Assembly: GCA_964575025.1 (NCBI GenBank) | Contig: CAZNPV010000010.1 | Span: 26,865 to 90,864 of the forward strand | Reading direction: 5' to 3' | Length of the DNA: 64,000 nt | DNA from: JABMQB01 sp964575025 | GTDB lineage: Bacteria; Bacteroidota; Bacteroidia; Bacteroidales; Prolixibacteraceae | Part shown: piece after piece, positions 46,317 to 54,587 of the stretch | Numbering within the stretch: the first letter of the stretch is position 1 | How the letters are laid out: every line of letters begins with the position of its first letter | Program-made: the position numbers and the translations under genes | Notes under the pieces: generated by a model | Told to the model about the DNA's origin: nothing | Database searches by the model: none | Seen by the model: only the letters and a program-made list of their open reading frames with translations

Positions 46317-46437
46317 TTCCTGGTTCTTGATTCCTGACTCTTTTTAGTCTGAGCATCTGAAAATCCGGGAATCTATATTGATCCATTGATCTATTGATCT
46401 TTATTGATCTTTATTGATCTCCATTGATCTCCATATT
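46317..46437. repeat. TTCCTGGTTC and TTGATCT repeat blocks downstream of mutB
   Basis: TTCCTGGTTC at 46317-46326 is the reverse complement of the GAACCAGGAA unit found upstream of mutB. From 46378 to 46432, TTGATCT/TTGATCC units recur with a period of about 11 bases. The repeat unit thus brackets mutB in opposite orientation. Confidence 0.55.
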
Positions 46438-46454
46438 TTTCCTGATTCCTGATT

Positions 46455-48602
46455 CTATTCTTCTTTATATGCCTCCAGCAATATTTTGAGGATTTTTTTT
46501 CCTGCGGCAGCCACGCTGGTTCCCGGGCCAAAGATTGCCACCGCTCCTGCATCGTAGAGGAACTGGTAATCCTGGTGGGGGATCACGCCGCCACAGACCA
46601 CCATGATATCGTCCCGCCCCAATTTGCCAAGTTCTTTAATAACTGCCGGGACGAGGACTTTATGTCCTGCGGCCAGTGAAGAGACTCCCAGCACATGGAC
46701 GTCGTTTTCCACTGCTTGTTTGGCGGCTTCCTCAGGGGTCTGGAACAGAGGCCCCATATCCACATCAAAGCCAATATCGGCATAGCCGGTAGCCACCACT
46801 TTAGCCCCCCGGTCATGGCCATCCTGCCCCATTTTAGCAATCATAATGCGGGGCTGCCGACCTTCCAGTTCGGCAAATTTCCCGGCCAGTTCCTGTGCCT
46901 CTTTAAATACCTCTTTGTTTTCAGCTTCCGATTTGTACACGCCTTCCAGTGTTCTGATTACTGCTTTATATCTGCCAGCCACTTTTTCACAGGCCAGTGA
47001 GATCTCTCCCAAAGATGCACGTTTTTTTGCAGCTTCTATCGCCAGGACCAATAAATTTCCTTCTCCGGTTTCTGCCGAGCGGGTTATCGCATGCAAAGCA
47101 GCCCTGACTTCTTCCTCATTGCGCCGGGACCGCAATTTTTTCAACCGTTCAATCTGGGATATACGAACTGCCGTATTGTCAATCTCCAGAATATCGATCG
47201 GTTCTTCCTTGTCGATGCGGTATTTATTGACACCCACAATGATTTGTGTCCCGCTGTCTATCCTGCCCTGTGCATGGGCTGCTGCTTCTTCGATACGCAT
47301 TTTCGGGATTCCGGTTTCAACCGCTTTCGACATACCGCCCAGTTTTTCCACTTCTTCAATCAAAGCCCAGGCTTTATGTGCCAGTTCATAGGTCAGGGAT
47401 TCAACGTAATAGGAACCTGCCCATGGATCGACCTCCTTGCAGATGCCTGTTTCCAGCTGAATGTACAATTGGGTATTCCGGGCAATACGGGCTGAAAAAT
47501 CAGTAGGCAGTGCGATGGCTTCGTCGAGGGCATTGGTATGCAAGCTTTGCGTGTGCCCCAGAGCTGCTGCCATGGCTTCGATAATAGTGCGCCCTACATT
47601 ATTGAACGGATCCTGCTCGGTAAGCGACCAACCGGAAGTCTGTGCGTGGGTCCGCAAGACCATCGATTTTGGATTCTCCGGGTTAAACTGCTTCACCAGC
47701 TTTGCCCAGATCATCCGGGCTGCCCGCATCTTGGCTATCTCCATGAAATGATTCATCCCCACGGCCCAGAAAAAAGAGAGACGGGGAGCAAAAGAGTCTA
47801 CCTTAAGACCTGCATGGATCCCTGTACGCAGGTATTCCAACCCGTCGGCCAGGGTGTAGGCCATTTCAAGATCAGCCGTAGCTCCGGCTTCCTGCATATG
47901 ATACCCCGAAATAGAAATGGAATTGAATCGCGGCATATGCTGCGATGTGTATTTGAAAATATCGGCAATAATCCGCATAGAGAATTCCGGTGGATAGATA
48001 TAGGTATTCCGTACCATAAATTCCTTGAGGATGTCGTTCTGAATCGTCCCGGTCAGTTCTTCCAGCTTTACCCCCTGTTCCAGGGCCGTAACAATGTAAA
48101 AAGCCATCACCGGCAAAACCGCTCCGTTCATGGTCATGGATACCGACATTTCGTCCAGGGGAATCGCATCAAAGAGAATTTTCATGTCAAGAACCGAGTC
48201 AATAGCCACGCCCGCTTTCCCCACATCGCCGATCACCCGCGGATGATCCGAGTCATACCCCCGGTGGGTGGCCAGATCAAAAGCTACCGACAATCCCTTC
48301 TGGCCGGCAGCCAGGTTGCGGCGGTAAAAAGCATTGGACTCTTCAGCGGTCGAAAAACCGGCATATTGCCGGATCGTCCATGGACGTATGGCATACATCG
48401 TGGAATAAGGACCCCGTAAAAACGGAGGAAGCCCGGCAGCATAGTTCAGGTGCTCCATGCCCTCCAGATCTTCCCTGGTATAATACGGCTTAACCGGTAT
48501 CTGCTCCGGAGTAAACCATGTGGAATTGCCATTTCTAACGACTCCACCTAATGGGTCGTTTCCCGTTTCGTTAATCTGTATTTTATTAAATTTAGGTCGC
48601 AT
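46455..48602 (-). CDS. mutB: Methylmalonyl-CoA mutase large subunit
   Basis: A 715-residue B12-dependent subunit, which interconverts methylmalonyl-CoA and succinyl-CoA. The TIM-barrel part holds GRTIIEAMAAALGHTQSLHTNALDEA-type segments (positions about 330-360; quoted only in part here: EAMAAALGHTQSLHTNA). The C-terminal cobalamin-binding domain has MGQDGHDRGAKVVATG near residue 594, the DxHxxG motif that replaces the lower ligand. The length is standard. It works with the small subunit encoded 570 bases upstream, and with SucCD it would link propionate and succinate metabolism. Confidence 0.96.
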   Translation of the reverse strand: MRPKFNKIQINETGNDPLGGVVRNGNSTWFTPEQIPVKPYYTREDLEGMEHLNYAAGLPPFLRGPYSTMYAIRPWTIRQYAGFSTAEESNAFYRRNLAAGQKGLSVAFDLATHRGYDSDHPRVIGDVGKAGVAIDSVLDMKILFDAIPLDEMSVSMTMNGAVLPVMAFYIVTALEQGVKLEELTGTIQNDILKEFMVRNTYIYPPEFSMRIIADIFKYTSQHMPRFNSISISGYHMQEAGATADLEMAYTLADGLEYLRTGIHAGLKVDSFAPRLSFFWAVGMNHFMEIAKMRAARMIWAKLVKQFNPENPKSMVLRTHAQTSGWSLTEQDPFNNVGRTIIEAMAAALGHTQSLHTNALDEAIALPTDFSARIARNTQLYIQLETGICKEVDPWAGSYYVESLTYELAHKAWALIEEVEKLGGMSKAVETGIPKMRIEEAAAHAQGRIDSGTQIIVGVNKYRIDKEEPIDILEIDNTAVRISQIERLKKLRSRRNEEEVRAALHAITRSAETGEGNLLVLAIEAAKKRASLGEISLACEKVAGRYKAVIRTLEGVYKSEAENKEVFKEAQELAGKFAELEGRQPRIMIAKMGQDGHDRGAKVVATGYADIGFDVDMGPLFQTPEEAAKQAVENDVHVLGVSSLAAGHKVLVPAVIKELGKLGRDDIMVVCGGVIPHQDYQFLYDAGAVAIFGPGTSVAAAGKKILKILLEAYKEE

Positions 48603-48623
48603 TACAACAATGTTAAATAAATA

Positions 48624-48769
48624 GAACCAAGAACCAGGAACCAGGAACCAGGANNNNNNNNNNNNNNNNNNNNNNNNNNNNNNNNNNNNNNNNNNNNNNN
48701 NNNNNNNNNNNNNNNNNNNNNNNNNNNNNNNNNNNNNNNNNNNNNNNNNNNNNGAACCAGGAACCAGGA
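48624..48769. repeat. GAACCAGGAA repeats around an assembly gap
   Basis: GAACCAGGAA units occur at 48624-48653 and continue at 48754-48769, split by a run of N. The same unit on the other strand (TTCCTGGTTC) is at 49144-49153 and 49158-49167, on the far side of the four-helix-bundle gene. The inverted arms bracket that gene. Confidence 0.7.
48654..48753. other. Assembly gap (100 N)
   Basis: Exactly 100 undefined bases, a conventional placeholder for a scaffold gap of unknown length. It lies within the GAACCAGGAA repeat tract, which is a likely reason for the break. Sequence between mutB and the four-helix-bundle gene may be missing. Confidence 0.97.
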
Positions 48770-48774
48770 TAAAA

Positions 48775-49131
48775 CTATTGTGTTTGCAAATTCATCCTGA
48801 ATGAATAGATCATCTTTTGAACCTCATATAATAATGTTTGTATTTCTTTTAGTTTTTCTTCAGTTAAATAATGAATATCTGTTGCAAGAATTAATTGGGT
48901 TTCCAATTCGAATGCAGAACTCAATGCAATATCCAGAAAACGAATAAATTCTTTATCCGACGGACGCCCGGAACCTTCAGCAATATTAGAAGGAATAGAA
49001 TAGGCACTTCTGAGAATCTGTGACACCAGTACATACTTTTCTTCCACAGGAAAATCCTTTGTTATAATAAATACCTCCTTAACCAACAACCTGGATTTTT
49101 GCCATATTTTCAAATTCTTAAAATTGTGCAT
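48775..49131 (-). CDS. Four-helix-bundle (S23/IVP-like) protein
   Basis: A 118-residue all-helical protein of the type once called 23S rRNA intervening-sequence protein. The opening is HNFKNLKIWQKSRLLVKEVF and the middle has AYSIPSNIAEGSGRPSDKEF, with FLDIALSSAFELETQL after it; these are the family's conserved blocks. The proteins are often found in mobile or repeat-rich places and near diversity-generating retroelements, but their function is unclear. Here the gene interrupts the mutA-mutB order and is framed by inverted repeats. No reverse transcriptase is nearby. Confidence 0.85.
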   Translation of the reverse strand: MHNFKNLKIWQKSRLLVKEVFIITKDFPVEEKYVLVSQILRSAYSIPSNIAEGSGRPSDKEFIRFLDIALSSAFELETQLILATDIHYLTEEKLKEIQTLLYEVQKMIYSFRMNLQTQ

Positions 49132-49143
49132 TTTGAATCTTGA

Positions 49144-49167
49144 TTCCTGGTTCTTGATTCCTGGTTC
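49144..49167. repeat. Inverted copies of the GAACCAGGAA unit
   Basis: TTCCTGGTTC occurs twice, at 49144-49153 and 49158-49167, just before the four-helix-bundle start and after the mutA stop. They oppose the GAACCAGGAA units at 48624-48769. Confidence 0.75.
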
Positions 49168-49174
49168 TGAAATT

Positions 49175-51046
49175 CTACATTTTTAACAATTCCTGATACT
49201 TCCTCAATTCTTCGAGGATATTGCTTCTCATATGAATAAAGTTTTTGATTCCTTTTTCTTCCAGTTCATGGCGGCAGGCAGGATTTCCTGCAATGACCAG
49301 GATTCCGGAATCCATTTTTTCTGCTATTACCGGTGCCAGGGTGGCATACTCCTCATCGGAGCTGCAAACCACGATTATGTCGGCCTTTGTTTTTCTCAGG
49401 GCTTTCATTCCGTCTTCCACTGATTGAAATCCAATGTTGTCGATCACCTTAAATCCGGCCACGGCAAAAAAGTCAGCGCTGAACTGCGCACGTGCTTTGC
49501 GCATGGTCAGGTTACCAAGGGGCATGATAAACACTTCAGGTCGTTTGTTTTTCTTGGCATAGACATCTGTTTTGTAGCGCAATTCTTCGAAGGCTCTGGC
49601 TGCCCGGTATGGTTTAAGTGTTTCCACTTCAGCACCCTCCTCCGTAAAATCGCGGGGAGCCAATACCGAGCTATCCATTCCGGGTTCCAGGTGTTCTGAA
49701 CAATTGGGAAACCGGGTAATTCCCAGCAGATGTTCCTTTCGAAAGGCATAGGTCTTGTCGCGTTCTGAAACGATTCTTTTTATCTCACCCTGAACAAATC
49801 CGTTGCGCAAAGCCATTAGAAATCCCCCCTGGTCCTGAATCGTCAGGAACAGATTCCAGGCTTCCCGGATAAATGCATCGGTTAGATTCTCAATATAATA
49901 GGAACCAGCTCCCGGATCCGCAGTTTTATCGAAGTGAGCCTCCTCTTTTAACAGGATCTGCTGGTTACGGGCCAGGCGTTCCGAAAAATCACGGGGATTC
50001 CTGAACACTTCATCAAAAGGCTGAACGAAAACAGAATCAGCACCCCCCAGGATGGCTGACATCGCTTCCGTCTGTGTTCTCAGCAGGTTAACATACGGAT
50101 CGTAAAGGGTTTTATTGGTTGTCCCGGTTTCACAGTGCACAACCATTCGGGCAGCCTCTGTGTTTTTAGGATGAAAACTTTCCACAATCTTTGCCCACAG
50201 ATAACGGGCTGCCCGCAGCCGGGCAATCTCGAAAAAGTAGTTGCCCGAAATACTGAAATTGAATTTGATCTTCCTGGCTATCTCTTCAATCTTCAACCCG
50301 GCATCGGTAAGCCGAATGAGGTATTCCGTACCCTGAGCCAGTGAAAAGGCCAATTCCTGAACCAGGGAAGATCCACTGTTCCCGAAAAATTTTCCATGTA
50401 CTCCAATGACCCGGTAGCCGGGAATCCCTGCTGCTTTTTCGACCCGCTCTTTTACCCTTGTAAAAGCAGCTTCTTCTGAACCCTCTTCAAATTTTCCTTT
50501 GAGAGCCAGCAAAGCCAACGGATCAACAGCTGAAGAGGCATGTACCTGTCGGATGTCCCATCCCCGGTGGTATACGAATTCTGTAAACGCATCGATACAA
50601 TGGCATTTCCTGCACGGACACACAAAATTAAACTCACAGGTATCCGGAGCAAAACCGTCCAAAAGAACAGCCAGGTGCTCCCTTTGTATTGCTGTGGTGC
50701 AATCAAAATAAAATCCCAGGGAAGTGGCTCCCTGGTCTAAAACTTCGCTTGCTTTTATATTGGCTTCTTTAAAATCCTGCACAAAAATATCCTGACGAAT
50801 AAGCCAGTCGTTCGGGATCCTGGCCCCCCGTGTAAAAGGAAATGCCCCTGGCAGGGTATCCGTATACCCCTTGTCGTCCAGGTTCTCTGAACGATAATAC
50901 GGTTTTACATCAAAACCTTCGAGGGTACTCCAGATCAGAGTTCGCTCATAATCCCTTCCCTTCAGGTCACTAAGTATCTTTGCTTCCCAATCGTCTGTTG
51001 ACACAGGAGGAAATTCAGAAAACAGAGGTTGTTTCTTTTCAGTCAT
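49175..51046 (-). CDS. mutA: Methylmalonyl-CoA mutase small subunit
   Basis: A 623-residue subunit homologous to MutB but without cobalamin binding. In place of the DxHxxG motif the C-terminal domain has LGNLTMRKARAQFS near residue 525. This is the known state of MutA. The barrel half includes GTTNKTLYDPYVNLLRTQTE and the family's AILGGADSV. It is the first gene of the mutAB unit and has a promoter element upstream at 51073-51080. The intervening repeat block with its own gene may insulate it from mutB. Confidence 0.94.
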   Translation of the reverse strand: MTEKKQPLFSEFPPVSTDDWEAKILSDLKGRDYERTLIWSTLEGFDVKPYYRSENLDDKGYTDTLPGAFPFTRGARIPNDWLIRQDIFVQDFKEANIKASEVLDQGATSLGFYFDCTTAIQREHLAVLLDGFAPDTCEFNFVCPCRKCHCIDAFTEFVYHRGWDIRQVHASSAVDPLALLALKGKFEEGSEEAAFTRVKERVEKAAGIPGYRVIGVHGKFFGNSGSSLVQELAFSLAQGTEYLIRLTDAGLKIEEIARKIKFNFSISGNYFFEIARLRAARYLWAKIVESFHPKNTEAARMVVHCETGTTNKTLYDPYVNLLRTQTEAMSAILGGADSVFVQPFDEVFRNPRDFSERLARNQQILLKEEAHFDKTADPGAGSYYIENLTDAFIREAWNLFLTIQDQGGFLMALRNGFVQGEIKRIVSERDKTYAFRKEHLLGITRFPNCSEHLEPGMDSSVLAPRDFTEEGAEVETLKPYRAARAFEELRYKTDVYAKKNKRPEVFIMPLGNLTMRKARAQFSADFFAVAGFKVIDNIGFQSVEDGMKALRKTKADIIVVCSSDEEYATLAPVIAEKMDSGILVIAGNPACRHELEEKGIKNFIHMRSNILEELRKYQELLKM

Positions 51047-51072
51047 ATTCAGACATTTTGCTGATCCGGTTA

Positions 51073-51080
51073 CAAAATTA
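51073..51080 (-). promoter_or_regulatory. -7 element upstream of mutA
   Basis: TAATTTTG on the minus strand matches TAnnTTTG. It lies 27 bases before the mutA start. The -33 part is unclear. Confidence 0.45.
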
Positions 51081-51154
51081 GTGGTTTTATATTACCCGCT
51101 TACGATTTAAAGCAGTTTTTAATATAAAACAAAAAAATGAATCAATGAAAAGGG

Positions 51155-51176
51155 AAAGCCGGTAAAAGCCGGCTTT
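51155..51176. terminator. Hairpin between divergent mutA and mpl
   Basis: AAAGCCGG-TAAAAG-CCGGCTTT has a perfect 8-base stem with a short T stretch on the plus strand. It lies between two divergent genes, where a terminator has nothing obvious to end. It shares its core with the sucCD terminator. Confidence 0.45.
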
Positions 51177-51253
51177 TCTGCTATTTCCATATACTGCATC
51201 CTCTGTTTCTGTGAAATTTCCGCACCAATTTGCTATCTTTCGTTTTTTCACAA

Positions 51254-52609
51254 ATGAAGATTCATTTTATTGCTATTGGCGGAAGTGCGATGCACAACCT
51301 GGCGATTGCCCTGAAAAAGAAAGGCTGTGAAGTTTCAGGATCAGACGATGAATTTTTTGAACCCTCACGGAGCCGGCTTGAAAAATACGGACTGCTTCCT
51401 GAACGATCAGGCTGGGACGACTCCAGGATCACAGGAGACCTTGATGCTGTAATAGTTGGTATGCATGCCCGTTCCGATAATCCGGAATTGCAGAAAGCAC
51501 AAAGCCTTGGATTGAAGGTTACCTCCTACCCTGAGTTCCTGTATGAACAAACCCGAAGCAAAATCCGTGTAGTGATAGGCGGAAGCCATGGAAAAACAAC
51601 CATCACCTCCATGGTCATGCATGTGTTGAAAAAAAACAACATAAAATTCGACTTCATGGTTGGGGCGCACATCGAGGGCTTCGACACCATGGTTGAGCTT
51701 CACCCGGATACGGAACTTGCCATTTTTGAAGGCGATGAATACCTCTCCTCACCCATAGACCGGAGGCCAAAATTCCATCTTTACAAACCCCATACCGGAT
51801 TGGTGTCAGGCATTGCCTGGGACCATATCAATGTTTTTCCAACCTTTGAAAACTATGTGGAACAGTTCCGGATATTTACCCGGCTGATTGAACCGGGAGG
51901 AACCCTGATCTATTTCAGCGGCGATCGGGAACTCAATAAAATAGTGCAGGAGGTGAACCATTGCAAAGTGATATCCTATTCAACGCACCCCTCGATAATA
52001 TCCGGGAGACAAACCCTGTTGCTCACAGAAAAAGGGAACGTACCCCTGCAGATATTTGGCCGGCACAATCTTCAGAATGTGGCAGGGGCAAAAACGGTAT
52101 GCAATACCCTGGGTATCTCCGACAGCAATTTCTACCAGGCGATCGCCTCTTTTAAAGGAGCTGCCCGCAGATTGCAGATCCTCGCTGAGAACAACCGGTC
52201 TACGGTATTTTTTGACTTTGCCCATTCACCTTCCAAATTGAAAGCAACCACCCGGGCTGTTAAAGACCAATTCCCCGAAAGAAAGCTGGTTGCCTGTATG
52301 GAACTACATACCTACAGTTCCCTGAAAAAAGAATTTCTACCTCATTACAAGGGATGTATGGAGGCTGCTGATGAGGCTTATGTCTATTTTAACCCCCGTA
52401 CGGTAGCCCACAAAAAGCTGGAACCGGTAACACCAACCCAAGTTAGTAAAGCCTTCGGGAAAAAAGGATTAAAAGTGTTCACAGACTCAGATCTCCTGCT
52501 TAAGGAGCTGAAAAATATTTCCCGGGAGAACAAAAACCTGCTCATGATGAGTTCCGGAAATTTTGACGGGAAAAACATGCAAACCCTGGCCCGTGATCTG
52601 ATAAACTAA
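51254..52609 (+). CDS. mpl: Mpl-type Mur ligase (peptide-recycling)
   Basis: A 451-residue Mur ligase. The start is taken at 51254 (MKIHFIAIGGSAMHNLA); the longer frame begins with a TTG. GGSHGKTTITSM near residue 108 is the ATP-binding loop, and the second and third domains follow, with AHSPSKLKATTRA in the last. The protein is of the branch called Mpl in Bacteroidota, joining UDP-MurNAc to a recycled tripeptide. MurC is similar but usually has a different first domain; I prefer Mpl because of the AMHNLAIALKK opening. It is divergent from mutA. Confidence 0.82.
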   Translation: MKIHFIAIGGSAMHNLAIALKKKGCEVSGSDDEFFEPSRSRLEKYGLLPERSGWDDSRITGDLDAVIVGMHARSDNPELQKAQSLGLKVTSYPEFLYEQTRSKIRVVIGGSHGKTTITSMVMHVLKKNNIKFDFMVGAHIEGFDTMVELHPDTELAIFEGDEYLSSPIDRRPKFHLYKPHTGLVSGIAWDHINVFPTFENYVEQFRIFTRLIEPGGTLIYFSGDRELNKIVQEVNHCKVISYSTHPSIISGRQTLLLTEKGNVPLQIFGRHNLQNVAGAKTVCNTLGISDSNFYQAIASFKGAARRLQILAENNRSTVFFDFAHSPSKLKATTRAVKDQFPERKLVACMELHTYSSLKKEFLPHYKGCMEAADEAYVYFNPRTVAHKKLEPVTPTQVSKAFGKKGLKVFTDSDLLLKELKNISRENKNLLMMSSGNFDGKNMQTLARDLIN

Positions 52610-52674
52610 AAAAGAAAGATAAAAAGCACGTTTATCCATTTTTTAGTAATTTGCATTTTTTTTTAATACAACCT

Positions 52675-53901
52675 ATGTTTAAAATTATCTCACATGCCAT
52701 CCTGGCGGCAGGATTGTTGTCGGGGTTCACCCTGTCGGGTCAAAGCGATCCGGATTTTGATAAAAAAGTAAAAGAGATCCATCAGAAAGCCTTAACCGTG
52801 GACACGCATTGCGATACGCCCATGAATATGTTGCAGGAGAATTTTGATGTTGGGAAGCGGCATGAACTGCCGAGCAGGGTTGATTTTCCAAGGATGAAAG
52901 AGGGAGGCCTTGATGCGATGTTCTTTGCTGCCTTTACCGGGCAAAGTCCCACCACTGCAGAAAACACAGAAAAGGTCTATAACCTGGCCAACCAAATGAT
53001 CGATTCAATCTATGCAGCATGTAAAAAATATTCTTCCCTTGCTGAAGTTGCCCTGACAGCCGATGATGCATCACGAATTGCAAAAACAGGGAAAAGAGCC
53101 ATCTATATTGGCATGGAAAACGGATTCCCCATCGGGAAAAAAATAAGCAGGGTCAAAGAATTCTATGAAAAAGGGGTAAGGTACATAACTTTATGCCATT
53201 CCTCAAACAATGAAATCTGCGATTCCTCAACCGACCGCAACGGGCCTGAACATGACGGCTTAAGCAGATTTGGAGAAAAAGTGGTAAAAAAAATGAATCA
53301 ACTGGGAATGATCATCGATGTATCGCATATTTCCGACCAGGCTTTTTACGATGTGATCTCCCTTAGCAAGGCTCCGGTGATTGCTTCCCATTCAAGCGTC
53401 AGGGAAATTGCCCACCATCCGCGAAACCTGAGTGACGATATGATCAGAAAACTGGCAGAAAACGGAGGGGTGATCCAAATCTGCCTGTTGGATGAATATG
53501 TCAAAGACCCCGACACCACCTCCCTGCGGTACCGGAAGGAACAGGAACTACGAAAGATCTATGACGCAGAGTACGAGTTAATGAGCGAGGATAAAAAAAA
53601 CGAATTCCGGAAGCAATGGAGGGAAATCAGGGATACCTACCCGAAGAAACTTCCCACGGTTGCCGATTATGTAGACCACATTGACCATGTAAAGAACCTG
53701 GTTGGAATCGACTATTTGGGCATCGGAAGTGACTTCGATGGGGGCGGTGGCCTGGAGGATTGCGCCGACGTGAGTGAATTCCCGAACATCACCCGCGAAA
53801 TGGTGAAACGAGGCTATACCGAAGAAGAAATTATCAAGGTGTGGGGAGGCAATTTTTTCCGCGTTTACAAAGAGGTTGAAAAAATTGCCGGCAAAGGATA
53901 A
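52675..53901 (+). CDS. Secreted M19-family dipeptidase
   Basis: A 408-residue membrane dipeptidase (renal dipeptidase family) with a signal peptide at residues 1-22 in the frame starting at 52675 (MFKIISHAIL). The metal-binding DTHCDTPMNML is near residue 42, IDVSHISDQAF and ASHSSVREIAHHPRN hold further ligands, and GIGSDFDGGGG is the substrate-side aspartate block near 362. It would hydrolyse dipeptides in the periplasm. The longer frame starts with TTG at 52651 and is not used. It follows mpl by 66 bases. Confidence 0.93.
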   Translation: MFKIISHAILAAGLLSGFTLSGQSDPDFDKKVKEIHQKALTVDTHCDTPMNMLQENFDVGKRHELPSRVDFPRMKEGGLDAMFFAAFTGQSPTTAENTEKVYNLANQMIDSIYAACKKYSSLAEVALTADDASRIAKTGKRAIYIGMENGFPIGKKISRVKEFYEKGVRYITLCHSSNNEICDSSTDRNGPEHDGLSRFGEKVVKKMNQLGMIIDVSHISDQAFYDVISLSKAPVIASHSSVREIAHHPRNLSDDMIRKLAENGGVIQICLLDEYVKDPDTTSLRYRKEQELRKIYDAEYELMSEDKKNEFRKQWREIRDTYPKKLPTVADYVDHIDHVKNLVGIDYLGIGSDFDGGGGLEDCADVSEFPNITREMVKRGYTEEEIIKVWGGNFFRVYKEVEKIAGKG

Positions 53902-53920
53902 ATCCTATCCGTCTATTGAA

Positions 53921-54375
53921 TTACAATTTTCCGCGTTGCATAGGCGAAGGGAGCTCCAGGTAAATCCAGTGGCGCATAACCGCTTTTCGCTCATCATGCG
54001 CGGCTTCTCAAACTTTTGATTTGCGGTATATTTTTACCGGCTGCTTACCCGATTCACCATAATTTGAATCTTCTTCCGAGGAAATATTAAAACTACTGAC
54101 TTGCTGAACCAATGAGGTATTCAGAGGCGTTCCAAAAGGAATGTATTGATCCTTATCAGGCAAAGATGCCTGTTTTCGGTATGGAGAAAATCCCAGCCAT
54201 TGCAGGAGCCACTGGTGTTGTCGTCCCAATTGTATTCCACCATTCCGTCCTGAAAATGAAGCACGAGGTATTGGTTGTCCACCGAAAGTATTTCAACTAA
54301 TTTAGCAGCATTTGTTGCTTCCGAAAAAACGATAAAACAGGTTACTGAAAATAAAATAATAACTTTATTCATCAA
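53921..54375 (-). pseudogene. Decayed 5' part of a secreted glycosidase-like gene
   Basis: A gene relic on the minus strand. It starts with a signal peptide (MMNKVIILFSVTCFIVF) and reads NQYLVLHFQDGMVEYNWDD and CNGWDF in one frame. Near 54187-54190 the frame shifts; one more T in the T run would continue into SPYRKQASLPDKDQYIPF and GTPLNTSLVQQ, then YRKSKV and a stop at 54008-54010. Beyond that stop, still in phase, RHWIYLELPSPMQRGK is recognisable to 53921. I recall these blocks (GxPLNxS, YRKSK, HxIYLKLPxxMxxGK) from the N-terminal domain of large secreted Bacteroidota glycosidases with an Ig-like start. The rest of the gene is missing. Confidence 0.6.
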
Positions 54376-54407
54376 AAATTGAATTAGACAATTTTATGCA
54401 ATCACTT

Positions 54408-54587
54408 TCACAATAAGCTTTGTTTTCTTCTCTTTTTGGTGAGCAGATGATTTGCCGGATTGTGCCTGAAAAAGTCCGTCTCACCAGTAAGCATCCGTAT
54501 GCTTTTGATGTGGTGCTGAGCTACATGGTTTAATCCCAGTCCGTAATCGTGCCGGTGAAAACGGACCGATGCATGGCCTGCAAAAAC
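54408..54587 (-). pseudogene. Fragment of the C-terminal half of a glycosidase-like gene
   Basis: Immediately after the stop of the DUF5060 gene, and in the same phase, 59 codons read AGHASVRFHRHDYGLGLN, then HHIKSIRMLTGETDFF, then RHNPANHLL. The same type of segment, IKSMRMFSDEFNVF and QPANHLLSD, occurs in the protein at 58009-59112. So this is a relic of a paralogue of that gene, with no start codon and no catalytic half. It ends in an unrelated basic tail at 54408. Part of the 212-base gap is thereby explained; I see nothing else in it. Confidence 0.6.

Noticed and set aside
54446..54532. A 28-codon rightward frame in the gap
   Set aside because: It is the antisense of the glycosidase fragment at 54408-54587, which explains its coding look.
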